NCBI GenBank assembly: GCA_025765615.1
Contig: JAIVFJ010000312.1
Coordinates: forward strand, 1 to 64,000
DNA length: 64,000 nt
From: Zopfochytrium polystomum
Taxonomy: Eukaryota; Chytridiomycota; Chytridiomycetes; Chytridiales; Chytridiaceae
Direction of reading: 5' to 3'
The notes below the pieces were generated by a model. It was not told the origin of the DNA, did no database searches, and saw only the letters and a program-made list of their open reading frames with translations. Below, piece after piece: positions 1 to 9,984 of this stretch (its first letter is position 1; each line of letters opens with the position of its first letter). Both the position numbers and the translations under genes were made by a program.

Positions 1-269
1 GTTCTTTTGAAACTCCTAAGAACTGAGATGCAGGTGGTGCTTTCCCCTCACACGTTCCGCAGTCAAGATGAGCGCAGTGAATGCACTCAATGTGAGCATT
101 TGGACCTTGACCTTTGTGTTTAGTTTCTACCTTCCCGTTCAGTGTGTTGCGGGTCTTGATGAACCTGAGCATTTGCACCAAGTGAGTTTTCGTGCAAGTA
201 AGTTGTCCTGTGAGCTTTGACAGAGTTATCAATTTACACCTTATCACCGAAAGTGTCAAATAGTCCCCT

Positions 270-1400
270 CCTTCCTCCACCGTTCTACTTTCAATGGATT
301 GGCATCATTAAAAAATGGTTTGGCATTCCACCCAATTTCTGCACCACTCCAGGTCTTGCATTTCCAATATCAGGTCCTCGTCGATTACGCCTTCATCCTC
401 ATCAATTTCGTCAGCTAGTCGAAAACACCTGCCGACCTGAGGGTTTGTCCAACCCATTGGAGTGCGTCAACTTTGCCATAGCAGGGGCTGTGAGAACAGA
501 AAGCAAATTGAGTGATGAAGGCCATTCGAAGTTGAGACTTCTGTTCTCCCACCAGTCAAGGATGTAGCGATTCCCTCGGCTCAAGTCGACAACTTCATAC
601 AGTTGTCCCGTCCTGAAGATGTCTGTTGTTTTTCCACCATTCCAACATTTCTATATTACCCTGGTTGCACGCGTTTGTAATACTATTACAGTCTAACTCG
701 ATTGGAAGATCATTGTCACCTGAAGAACGTCAACAAGGCCGAAGTCGCAGGGGTCTTGGCTGCTGAACGTTGCGGGATGATAGCCATGCTTTGCAAGCAA
801 TTCCAATTCATTGGACCGGTAATTACTCACTTCCAGGACTGAGTCGTGAAGGCCTTTACACTAACCAGAACCGGAGGACATCAGCGTACATATACGTCCA
901 GTGGAATCAACACTCGCTGAAATTAGGTTGAAACTCCTCCTTCCACCAGCGAACAGCATCTACTTGTCGAAAGCGGGTTGCGACTGTGGGAAGGTCACTC
1001 CGGGCTGCAGTCCACCTCCAGTTGCGCAACCACTGCAAGGCCTTCACCTGGCCAAGCTCGCAAGCAGTTTTGTAACTCATGTCTATCGCTAATCCAGCAT
1101 ACCTGAGCCGTTCGAGCTGATCCAATTGGAGAGCGCTATCCGCATAGTGTATTCTAGATTTCACCGCCGGAGGGGTGCCGATTTCTTCGAACCAGCGAAT
1201 AAGTGCACCTGATTCGACAAAGTGGCAGACTTGAGAAACGCCACTCGGCCCTCGAACTCCTCGAAGCCACTGGAGAACCGCGACGTGGCCGTTGGCGCAC
1301 ACAGCTAAGAGCGCGATCGCTTGCGTGCGGCGGTGGCGCAGGAGGGTGGCTGTGATGAAGCGCTAGCGGCACGGAAGGTATCTGAACAGGACCTCAAGAC
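270..1400 (-). pseudogene. Decayed WW-repeat (ankyrin-like) gene, copy A
   Basis: Reading the minus strand, blocks related to the intact gene at 9985-11685 appear in the same order but in shifting frames. Near 1380-1300 there is the N-terminal segment around residues SQPPSCATAARKRS, out of frame with what follows. From 1302 to 907 a block contains GHVAVLQWL, WFEEIGTPP, ALQLDQLERLRYAG, ALQWLRNW and AVRWWKEEFQP. Near 650-590 and 590-440 there are remnants of the EWWKN and LDWWEN repeats, and near 370-280 the C-terminal tail. Several indels and stops interrupt it, and part of the middle is lost. It looks like a duplicated relic with no function. The block lies beside a decayed FAD monooxygenase, mirroring the intact pair at 9985-14228. 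Confidence 0.75.
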
Positions 1401-1856
1401 AGGGTTGTCATTGGCTTGTCACCCACGATAATAAAATCATGCGCTTGACAACTTGCACTATGGAGGAGCGTTATATTACATTTCCTCTCCTCTCTGGTGC
1501 TGCTGTCCGCTTACCAACGAAGCTGGCGAGCGAACATGGCGAAAAGTAATAAGGGGCTACTCTGTCTGAAAGACGAAGAAGATTTGTACGTGTTGCTTGA
1601 GTTCCCCATCCGACGGAGGGCGGTCGAGGTACGGCGAAACAAGTCCGCGTTCGGTTGAAAAACTGCGCGCACCGGCGAAGTACGGATTGGGTTCACGATG
1701 GATATTCAGTTTCTATGCGGTCACTTAAAAGCATTGCCGAAAAATAAACAGTATTCGAACGCAACCGCCACGTGCAAATTGGATCATCATAGCAATGACC
1801 TCCATAGATAATGGGAGGAATGAAAGAAACGCTCGATACAAACAAAAACATGAGAT
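1401..1856. other. Intergenic stretch without a supported gene
   Basis: I see no recognisable gene between the two relics. A 41-codon plus-strand frame starts at ATG 1536, but nothing supports it as a gene. Confidence 0.4.
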
Positions 1857-3124
1857 TCACCAGCCGCCCCCATCGGAGAAGCCCTTCCTGAAAAGAATTT
1901 CCTGGACAGCTTCAAGCCCATCGTACGCCAAAATCTCCTCTGAATTCAAGTTGCTCCCCCTTGCCGCCGCAAACATGGCAATCGACTTTAGCACCAAATG
2001 ACCAATCTTGGCACCGATAGTAGACATGGCGTACAGCCGTTTTCCTTGCGCGCGGGCAGCTTCTGCAATCTTTTCACGCGGGCGTACTCGCCTCCTGTAC
2101 AAGCTGGAACGCCACGTGCGGATCGTCGGCGGGCATCTGGTGCAAAGAGCGCAGGCAAGGACCTCTGCGTCCTCGAGCCCCGTGCTGGCACGCCTGTCCC
2201 ATGAACGGCAGCATTAGCATGCTTCGCGCCTCCGATCAGCACGCAAGTTGTGCTTCCACCACTGCGGCAGCGTCTCAAGGTCGTAGATAGTCAGCGGGAT
2301 GATCTCCCTCGCGCCGAGTATCAGCTGCTGAAAGACGGGCGGCAGGCACCCACCTTGCGCGCGAGGTCCGCGATGCGCTCGCGCTCGGCATGAAAGTCAA
2401 ACAGCGGCTGCCATTCGTCGTCGTGCGAGATCTCGTTTCTGACGGATCTCGTAGAGCACCCAGTGCAGCTGGGACTCTGAGGCGCGCATCAGCATGCCGG
2501 ACTTGCCGGCGACGTTGTCGGTGAAGAAGTGGAGGCCGCGCGAGTCCCAGCGGAAGGACGGGTCGTAGTCGGTGAAGCCGAGGTAGCCGACGAAGCCGGT
2601 CTTCGCGGGGACGCGGTCGGGGAAGAGGACGGAGCGGGAACGGCCCGAGTGGACGCCGTCGGCGCCGATCAGGATGTCGCCGTACGCGACGGAGCCGTCC
2701 TTGAACTTTGCCTTGACGCCGAGGCTGCCGTCGGTCGGCTGGTCGATGCCGACGAGCAGCTTGTTGGAGTGGAGCAGGACGCCCTCGTTGACGAGCGCGT
2801 TCTTGATGATCCGCGACAGGCTTGTCCGCAGTATGTTGATGGTCACGAGGTCGCCGCTGTTGACGACGGCGAACTTTGCGATGGGGTCTCCAGTGATTTT
2901 GGACATTTCGTAGCGGTCGCCAGCGGTTTCCGGCGAGGACGGCGTCGTCGTGCAGGCCGAGGTGGCGGAGGACGCGCACGCCGTTCTCGGGGAGGGTGAC
3001 GCCGGCCGGTGACGTCGAGGAAGTCGAGCACGCGGTCAAATACCTCGACGTCGTGGCCGGCGCGCTTGAGCGAGAGGGCGACGGCGGGGCCGGCGACGCC
3101 GCCGCCGACGACGAGGATGCGCAT
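1857..3124 (-). pseudogene. Decayed FAD-dependent monooxygenase
   Basis: This is a broken paralogue of the intact monooxygenase at 12987-14228. The start at 3124 gives MRILVVGGGVAGPAVALSLK, the FAD-binding GxGxxG dinucleotide fold, and continues to VFDRVLDFLD before a frameshift. A second open block (2906 to 2400) holds PTDGSLGVKAKFKDG, the conserved GADGVHSG motif, SVLFPDR and SGMLMRASESQ. A third (2102 to 1857) holds the C-terminal AARAQGKRLYAMSTIGAKIG. The GD motif region (near 2280-2200) is scrambled by further indels. At least three frameshifts and an internal deletion rule out a working enzyme. The family hydroxylates aromatic or similar substrates with NAD(P)H and O2. Confidence 0.85.
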
Positions 3125-3847
3125 TATTTTTTTTTTTATTCTTTTTTTTGTATTGTCTGGCTTTGTCTACAAGTACGTGCATGAGTGAGTGCATTGATCC
3201 CGATCCCTGTGGCCGCCGGCTCAACTCGCGGTGCAATTTCTTGCCCCATTTGGGTTGCGGTCTGTCTGCCCGTCTGCTTGGGACCGTTTCCGATGGCTGG
3301 AAAGACACGGCTCCGCTCTGTCGGACGGTTGTCAGCTGTTTACTTTACTCGGTCCTGTCTCGCAGGCTCCTGTCGTGCAGGCAGAAGAACAGGAGTTTGC
3401 CCGCTTCTTCAACCCCTCAGGTTTCGGGTGGGGATGGCCAACAACTTAAAATTACTCCCCCTGGGCGGACGCCCAGGGCACAAACCCGACGACTGCATTG
3501 GCCCCATTTTGCTGCGTCGGCGCGTCACCGCTGAATAGCAATGTATGTGCTTCACGCGATGCTCTGGTGCGCGACGACGAACGTCATCGCGCTCATACCC
3601 ATGCGCGTCCGGGCCGCCGCCACCGACGTGAGAGCTGCAATCCCCGCCGTTCTTCGTGATTGTGACCCCCGGCTCAGTTGAAACTGAGCGAGTGAGCCTT
3701 GTCAACTCCCTTGGCTGAAACACAACCGACCGCAATCCGCGTACACTCAGCGAACTTCTCCATTCCGATCCACCCATTGCAGACAATAATGCAGGCCGCG
3801 ATCGGCATTCCTGTCTGGTAAGGCCGCAGAGCAACAGGCTATAAGGG
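3125..3847. other. Intergenic stretch, upstream of monooxygenase relic
   Basis: A T-rich run lies just upstream of the relic's start (3126-3150). Open frames here lack a family resemblance and a good start. I see no gene. Confidence 0.35.
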
Positions 3848-4690
3848 TTGGCGGTGGTGGGGATTGTGCAGATCGCGGTGGGGCTTGTGATAACAGACCG
3901 ATCTCTCACCCTGAACGCGATATTAATACACGTCGACAATAACAACAACGACAGGCTCGGCTCTTACACGCTCCTTGCGCGGCTGGCGGTCCCTGCCCCC
4001 ACGCCTCCATCCCACGGCCCAGCACCCACGTCCGCAGCGCCAACAGCAACACCACCAACACAAGCACCACCCACACCCTCCTCCCAAAACGCGGATAACA
4101 GGGCCAGCGGCACGTCCGCCGCGATCACCACCGCGCTCGCGGGCGCCGTCGCGGGGACGACGCTGGCCGTTACGTCGCTCCTGACGGCGCCGAACGCGTC
4201 GGCCGCGCGCGCCGTGTTTCCCGAGTTTGCATCCGAGTTCCGGCGGATGCTGCCGGCGAGCGCGGGGCCTGGCGTCGGCGTCCAGAGCGGCGTCAGCGGT
4301 GGCCGGCTGCCGCTCGCCGGGAGTGCGCTGAGGCAGACGGTGGTGCGCGGGGCGGTCGGTCACGCGCTGTTTTTCTCGGTGTACGAAGGGATGACGCGGG
4401 CGCTGGCCGCGACGTCTTCAGCGGCGAGGGCTACTTCTCTTCATCTTCCGCTTCTGCTTCGCCGACTTCTTCTTCTCAGCCGCTCGAGGCCGCGGCGGCG
4501 CGGTTCTTCGCCGGAGGCGTCGCGAGCCTGGGGTTCCGGGCCGCGTCGGCGTCGCTGGTGGCGGACCTGGAGCGCGTTCCGCTGGGCGCGCTTCGCGGAC
4601 CAGGCGGGAGTGATTGGGCGCGGCTTTGTGGCGGCGGGGGCCGTCATGGCCGCATACGGGGCGCTGGTCGACGACTACTTGCTCCGCTGA
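3848..4690 (+). CDS. Hypothetical membrane protein, possibly broken
   Basis: The frame is open for 280 codons but has no ATG at its 5' end (the open stretch begins at a TTG), so the true start is unknown. It has a Pro/Thr/Ala-rich N-terminal half, then hydrophobic segments around ALAGAVAGTTLAVTSLL, VVRGAVGHALFFSVYEG and a final VIGRGFVAAGAVMAAYGALV followed by DDYLLR. The central stretch reads more like protein in another frame (AARFFAGGVASLGFRAAS, near 4490-4560), which suggests one or two frameshifts. The RGAVGHALFFSVYEG pattern faintly recalls mitochondrial carrier helices, but no PxD/ExxK/R signature is visible. Function unknown. Confidence 0.3.
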   Translation: MAVVGIVQIAVGLVITDRSLTLNAILIHVDNNNNDRLGSYTLLARLAVPAPTPPSHGPAPTSAAPTATPPTQAPPTPSSQNADNRASGTSAAITTALAGAVAGTTLAVTSLLTAPNASAARAVFPEFASEFRRMLPASAGPGVGVQSGVSGGRLPLAGSALRQTVVRGAVGHALFFSVYEGMTRALAATSSAARATSLHLPLLLRRLLLLSRSRPRRRGSSPEASRAWGSGPRRRRWWRTWSAFRWARFADQAGVIGRGFVAAGAVMAAYGALVDDYLLR

Positions 4691-5177
4691 TGATGTGGAA
4701 CTCCTTCCTCATCCCATTCCATCCCTCCCTTTGATCGTGAATCGTCAAAACTGCAAATACGATGGAATGAATGCGCGCGCATGTATTCCCGCATGAAATC
4801 ACACAAACCCTTCCAATAAGTCTATGTTGCCTCTCCGTCTTTCAGCGAGGTTGAGAGTGGGCATCGTGCATCGGTCGTCTCGAGATCAACTGGCAACCAT
4901 CTTGACCGAGAAAAGTGAGAGAAAAAGAGAGCCGGTGATAGAAGAGCGGAAACGAACGAAAGAAAGTACCAACGCAGAGCCAAGTGCGTGCGCCAGAACG
5001 AGTATCTGAAAGTATGTAGAGTGCCGTTTCATTGTTTGTGTCGCCAAAAACCCAATCACGTTTACGAGAGTAAAATTACCTCAGCCATTCTCCCATCTGT
5101 TCCATTATCACACTCGCCCTCTTCGACTAGTATCCATCGTTCATGGGCTCATTCTTCTGGTGCCGCTGCCACGCCCT
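4691..5177. other. Intergenic stretch
   Basis: I see no gene in this stretch, which holds only the 3' flanks of the hypothetical gene on the left and of the minus-strand gene on the right. Confidence 0.35.
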
Positions 5178-6739
5178 CATGAACCGCTCGGCTGACAGAG
5201 ACCAATAAGTTCCAAACGCTCATAAGTGTCATGTCCGAGCGGATCGTATCCCTCCCACTCATCGTAAATCAATTCCTCCAACTCTTCAACGGTAAGACTT
5301 TCACTACCGTCTCTCGCGGACTACGCCGCCGCCTCGGCCAAGTAGCTTGCCCTGCGGTCGTGGCAGAAGAGCTGGAATGCCGTTTTGGACGCAAACGGAG
5401 TGGCACCTCAAGATTACATGGGAGTTTGGTGGGAACTTCGTAGTCAAAGTCGTCCTGTTTGAGTAATGAGGCAATGAGGGAGGAGAAAGGAGTGGGTGAA
5501 ATAAGTATTGTGCGTGGTAGATAATGGAGTTATGAATATATGAAGAGTAAGTACAAACCGTCCTACAAATACATATTGCATACAGGTGCATGAACGTTTA
5601 TAACAGCAAGTGAGCTTTTGGTCGGTTAAAAGACCAGCAAACGCTCGACCTACCCCGTCCAAAGAACGATCCCCAATTCATACTGCGTCGGAACGGAAGC
5701 AGGGCAGTATTTTTGCAGGCACTCCGTCGACTTTGTCAGAGGCCAATCAAAATCGTAGGTCGACTGATAATCATCTTCCGAAACCCATTCACTCTTTTCC
5801 AGATAGTCAGTCTGTAGATACGCCAACAAAAAGCCCTTTGGAACCCGCTTAAACTCCTCCGACCGGTAAACTTTTGCTCCCACGGGTGGCTCGACGAGGT
5901 CGTCCACATCGCCAACGACGACGACGTTGTCCGGATGGACAAAGCGACCGAGTTTTGGTCTGATAGATCGCATGTACACGTTATGTCTGTAGCTTGATAG
6001 GAAGTAACAGCTTTCAAAGGACGGAAAAAAAAGTTGGACGTTACCAAAAGCATGGTGAAAATTAGGCGGGCACACACCTGTTGGCATGGATCTCGTCGTT
6101 CGCTTCCATATCAAACCGCCAAAAGTACAGCTTGTCGATGAGCCCATGCCGCGACAGTTCCGCCATCAGTTTTACCGCCTCCTCGTCATGAAACTCAACG
6201 TCTGCTGCCTTGCACGCATGCGGAGCGAAATACAACTCTTCCATCTTCGGTCGCTCGTCGTTCCAAGCGTCCAATTTCAGCCGATTGACTTCGCGCTTTT
6301 GGAGAAGCAAGAAGAAGCGCACCAAACTCTTGAGAGGTGGCACAGAGAGCGCAAGTCGAAGCTTGAGTCTATGAACAAAGTTCTTGCGCTGAGCATTCCC
6401 GAGGCCCTGCAGCGGGAGGTTGGCGAGCATTTCGTCTTCACGGCCTGAACGCGGAACATGCGTTCCAAGGCCGGCATCTGGTGCGGAACGGCGGAGTTTC
6501 AGGGTGGAGTTCGTCAAGCTTCAACTCCGAAATACCTTACCTCTTCGGCCTCCGTATAAGACCGCAGTGCGTGCGGTACATCGTACGGTGATGGTATGAG
6601 CAGATACTTCAAACAGCGATTGATCACTAGCAATGGGACTTGCGCAAGGTCGTCGTTTTCATCCTCCTCCTCTTCGTGGACTTCGTTCGTAATGAAACTT
6701 TGGTTGTGAATTCGTTCGTAATGAAACTTTGGTTGTGAT
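5178..6739 (-). CDS. Unknown multi-exon protein, 5' end unresolved
   Basis: A continuous reading emerges if five short introns are removed: exons (at most 6739)-6541, 6477-6451, 6406-6078, 5986-5654, 5454-5418 and 5320-5178. All junctions are GT-AG and in phase. The second exon is a 27-nt micro-exon and one intron is only 44 nt. The protein begins with an acidic stretch (EEEEDENDD), then VPLLVINRCLKYL, a basic helical region (NFVHRLKLRLALSVPPLKSL), HPDNVVVVGDVDDLVEPP and an acidic C terminus (LTVEELEELIYDEWEGYDP). I recognise no family. No ATG is visible in the first exon before an in-frame stop upstream, so an extra 5' exon is likely. Expression is unproven. The consistent phases across six exons are the main support. 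Confidence 0.55.
6682..6739. repeat. 29-bp tandem duplication
   Basis: Two adjacent copies of a 29-bp unit starting TTCGTTCGTAATGAAACTTT (6682-6710 and 6711-6739) differ only at the last base. The unit length is not a multiple of three, so it shifts the frame in the 5' part of the neighbouring minus-strand gene. Confidence 0.9.
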
Positions 6740-7020
6740 TTCGATCGAATCCAAGGACGTTCAGCAGTATATCTCTGTCGCTATGAGGGAGCGGCGGGAC
6801 GTCTGAGCGGTTGTTAAAACCATGGACCGTCCAGTCGGCCAGGGCTGATGCAATCGAGGAACGACCGTCAACTTTGGCAGCGGCGCCTCCTTCGTCTCCT
6901 CTTCCCCAGTTTCTCCCATAAAACGGAAGAACGACGTGCGCAAACACGGCGACGGGACAGTCGGGAAGGCGTTTTTCTTTTATCACACGCGCCAACAGAT
7001 TTTTTTTGGACACGTGCAAA

Positions 7021-7100
7021 ATGGACAAACAAAAGGCACTTTCCGTGAGGGGCCCGTCTGAAGCCTCTGTCCAAAATGCTGTCCGAAATGACAAACAGCC
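7021..7100 (+). repeat. Dispersed short repeat, copy 1
   Basis: This shares AAAGGCACTTTCCGTGAGG and AAGCCTCTGTCCAAAATGCT, then TGACA-CAGCC, in the same order and orientation with 32881-32971. No coding potential is apparent. It may be a short non-autonomous element or a fragment of a larger duplication. Confidence 0.65.
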
Positions 7101-7343
7101 TTTGGCAAAATGTGTTTGGCGGAAAAAAATGACACAAACCCGGCAAAACCCATTCATCCGCGTAAGAGGCCGGCGGATCTCGGAAAGGGTGGATAGTTCG
7201 CGGAGTTTCTTGATGCAGTGCAATGCCAACCCGGAGAAAAAAGAAACCCCGCCACCAGCCCAACAAATAGCAGAAAGATCCTCTACTGCCTCCCCACTGC
7301 CTCCCCACCACCCACACTGCACGAAACAAACAGCACGCCAAGA

Positions 7344-9301
7344 ATGGTCCTCCGCGGCTCCCAACTACACCTGATAAAGTCTCTCGTGTTCTACCTTGTC
7401 CTCCTCCGAGCGGGCACCTCGCTGGCTCGTACCATTCTCAGAAAGGGCCCGGTCCAGGCCGTCAAGGACCTCATCGCCGAGACACTCCAAACCGTCATCA
7501 GCGCGTCCCGCTCCGCGATCCCGGGCGCAAACAGCCTGGTAAAGGCCGAGATCGAAAAGAGCGTCAAAGGCCTCCAGGCGAGCATCATCAAGGATTCCCG
7601 GGGCGAGAACGCGCGACTGCCAGCAAAGGGCCTCTCTGACGATATCGTCCGCGCCGAGCTCAAGAGGCACCACCAGCTCGGCGACATCCACTAGGAGAGT
7701 GGTAAGGTCTCGGGCGCCGTGTACTACGGCGGCGATCAGTTGGGCGCGCTCATCACGGAGTCTTACGGGCTCTTCAGTCTTTCCAACGTAAGTTTTGAAG
7801 GATGGATCTGCTGGCTGTTCTGACGATCGATCTGTAAATCATTTCCCTGTTTCAACAGCCACTCCACCCAGAACTCTTCCCTGGCGTTCGAAAGATGGAG
7901 GCGGAGATCATCTCCATGGTGCTCGCAATGTACAACGGAAAGAGCGAGGCTGCCGGCAGCATGACCTCTGGAGGAACTGAAAGTATTTTGATGTCGGTGA
8001 AGACTCACCGGGATTGGGCAGCGGCCACCAAGGGAATCACCAAGCCTGAAATGTAAGCCATCGCAAAATTAAAGGCTCTTGCATTTTTTTTCGGTTCTCC
8101 TGTGAGGCTGACTCTTTCACGTTTTTGATGCAGGGTCGTTCCGGTTACTATCCACGCCGCATTCAACAAAGCCGCCCATTACTTTGGCGTCAAAATCATC
8201 CCAATCCCCATCGACCCGAAATCGGGAGAAGTTGATCTTGCTGCGGTGAAGCGGGCCATCACTTCGAACACAATCATGGTTAGTTTTGCCTCATACGATT
8301 TTCGAAGTGTTGTGACGCCCACCCCTGTTCTTTGCTGCTGCAAATCCCAGCTCGCCGGCTCGGCACCAAACTTTCCCCACGGCATCATGGACAACATTCC
8401 CTCCCTCGGAGCGTTGGCGAAAAAGCACAAGATTGGGCTTCACGTCGATGCCTGTCTCGGCGGTTTCATCATTCCCTTTGCGGAAAAGGCTGGCTTCCCA
8501 CAGTCGTACCCCTTCGACTTTCGGGTAGACGGTGTTACCGCTATTTCTTGCGACACCCACAAGTACGGATTCGCGCCCAAGGGCTCCAGTGTCATCATGT
8601 ACCACACAAAGGAGCTGCGAAAGTACCAGTACTTTGTTGCTCCGAATTGGCCAGGTAAAGTTTTACTCACGTTCAGAACGAGCATCGTCGCAGTAACCTG
8701 ACACATTCCATTTGTTTGAACAAAACTAGGCGGTGTGTACGCGTCCCCAACTGTTTCTGGATCGCGTGCCGGCGCACTGATTGCTGGATGCTGGACCGCC
8801 CTCATGAAGTTTGGCGAAGAAGGCTACATCGAAACAACCCGTGAGATCGTTACTGCGGCGCGCAAAATCAAGTCCGGGTAAGCAATACCTTACCCATTCG
8901 AGGCTCCTAGCTTCATTGCCTTACTCTCCCCCGCTTTCATCAGAATCAACAGCATCGACGGCCTCGCGATCTTCGGCAACCCGCTCGGCTCGGTGATATC
9001 CTTCGTGTCGACCGGCTCCGTCAAAATCTTTGCCGTGGGCGACCTCCTGTCCAAAAAGGGCTGGCACCTGAACATGCTCCAGCGCCCGGAGGCGATCCAC
9101 ATCTCGTGCACATACCTGACCGTCCCCGTCGCCGACCAGTTGGTTGAAGACGCCAAGGAGGCCGTCGAGCTCCTCAAGCGCGACCCGTCGCTCGGAGAGG
9201 GAGAGTTCACTGCGATTTACGGAACGGCCGCGTCTATACCCGACCGTTCAGTCCTTGTGGATGTGTCGCACGGCCTCCTTGACAGTTTCACGATGATGTG
9301 A
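7344..9301 (+). CDS. DPL1: Sphingosine-1-phosphate lyase, with an in-frame TAG
   Basis: PLP-dependent lyase of the ER membrane that cleaves phosphorylated sphingoid bases to phosphoethanolamine and a long-chain aldehyde, the exit step of sphingolipid catabolism. Six exons are visible: 7344-7787, 7859-8052, 8134-8278, 8351-8654, 8730-8877 and 8944-9301, all GT-AG and in phase, for about 530 codons, near the family size. The N terminus has a hydrophobic anchor ([16 protein letters not shown]). Family hallmarks follow: [49 protein letters not shown] and the PLP lysine motif [15 protein letters not shown]. One defect stands out: codon 117 (7692-7694) is TAG, directly before ESGKVSGAV, where relatives usually have tryptophan. 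The rest of the frame is undamaged. It is either a recent nonsense allele, a read-through stop or a base error. Confidence 0.9.
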
Positions 9302-9512
9302 GGGCCAGGAGCGAGGGCTTCCTTCTTCTCGACGCTGTTCATTCGGTCCAATTCTCCCCTCTCCTCGTCCCCAATAATATCTGCCCTCCCAATCATATGA
9401 TCGATTAAGATAAAACCTTTTGAACCTTTCCTTTCGTGTTGGCGCCGCTTGCTTTCCGCCTCCTCTCATAAGAATAAATCCTTTTCTTGACTGCGAGAAT
9501 AGACCCGTGGAA

Positions 9513-9908
9513 ATGACTACCACATTGCAACAAAACCATGTCAGAGCCGGCGGCAGACACTTCACACAGCACCACGACGGAAGCGGGAGCGATGCCGGCA
9601 GCAAAGTCAACAGCGACGGCGGCAGTCTTGCAGTGGATCGAACGAGCTCGACGTCACGGGCGAGGCCTGATTCCGTGATCCGCATTAGCTGTTTCTGCGA
9701 GCGGGGCCGGCATCGGAGTGTCGCGTTCGGAGAGGAGCTTGCGCGACATCGATGGGATGCGGGTTGGGATGTGCGACTGACACACCGAGACGTCGATAAC
9801 AAGAGTAAGGGCGGGAGATCTCACCGGGGTGGGCGGTCAAGGTTCAACGATGGCCGGGAGTCAAGACGTGCAGGGGCTGGTATGGCGAGGGACTTTGATG
9901 AGGAGTAG
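9513..9908 (+). CDS. RapZ C-terminal-domain-like protein
   Basis: The central motif SCFCERGRHRSVAFGEELA followed by VRLTHRDVDNKSKGG matches the C-terminal domain of RapZ/YvcJ-type proteins (pattern C-x-G-GRHRSVA-x-EEL then HRD), a domain also found in stand-alone fungal proteins of unknown role. In bacteria RapZ is an RNase adaptor. No function is known for the fungal versions. The tail is a basic Arg/Gly-rich region ending in RDFDEE. The start at ATG 9513 is the first in frame. Another frame from ATG 9538 (with AVLQWIERARRHGRG) reads plausibly into the motif if one base were changed, so the N terminus is uncertain. No P-loop kinase domain precedes it. It sits 212 bp after the lyase on the same strand and ends in TAG. 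Confidence 0.6.
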   Translation: MTTTLQQNHVRAGGRHFTQHHDGSGSDAGSKVNSDGGSLAVDRTSSTSRARPDSVIRISCFCERGRHRSVAFGEELARHRWDAGWDVRLTHRDVDNKSKGGRSHRGGRSRFNDGRESRRAGAGMARDFDEE

Positions 9909-9984
9909 GGTTTGCACCGTGTGAAAGCTGAACTGAAAGCAAAAGGGCTGTGTTGGAGGGCGCACCAAATATGTAAGCGCCAGT

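Noticed and set aside
3409..3948. 179-codon minus-strand frame
   Set aside because: No ATG at its start, no motif, and it overlaps the 5' part of another weak frame.
9248..9802. 184-codon minus-strand frame opposite the RapZ-like gene
   Set aside because: It has no recognisable motif, while the plus strand carries GRHRSVA and HRD.
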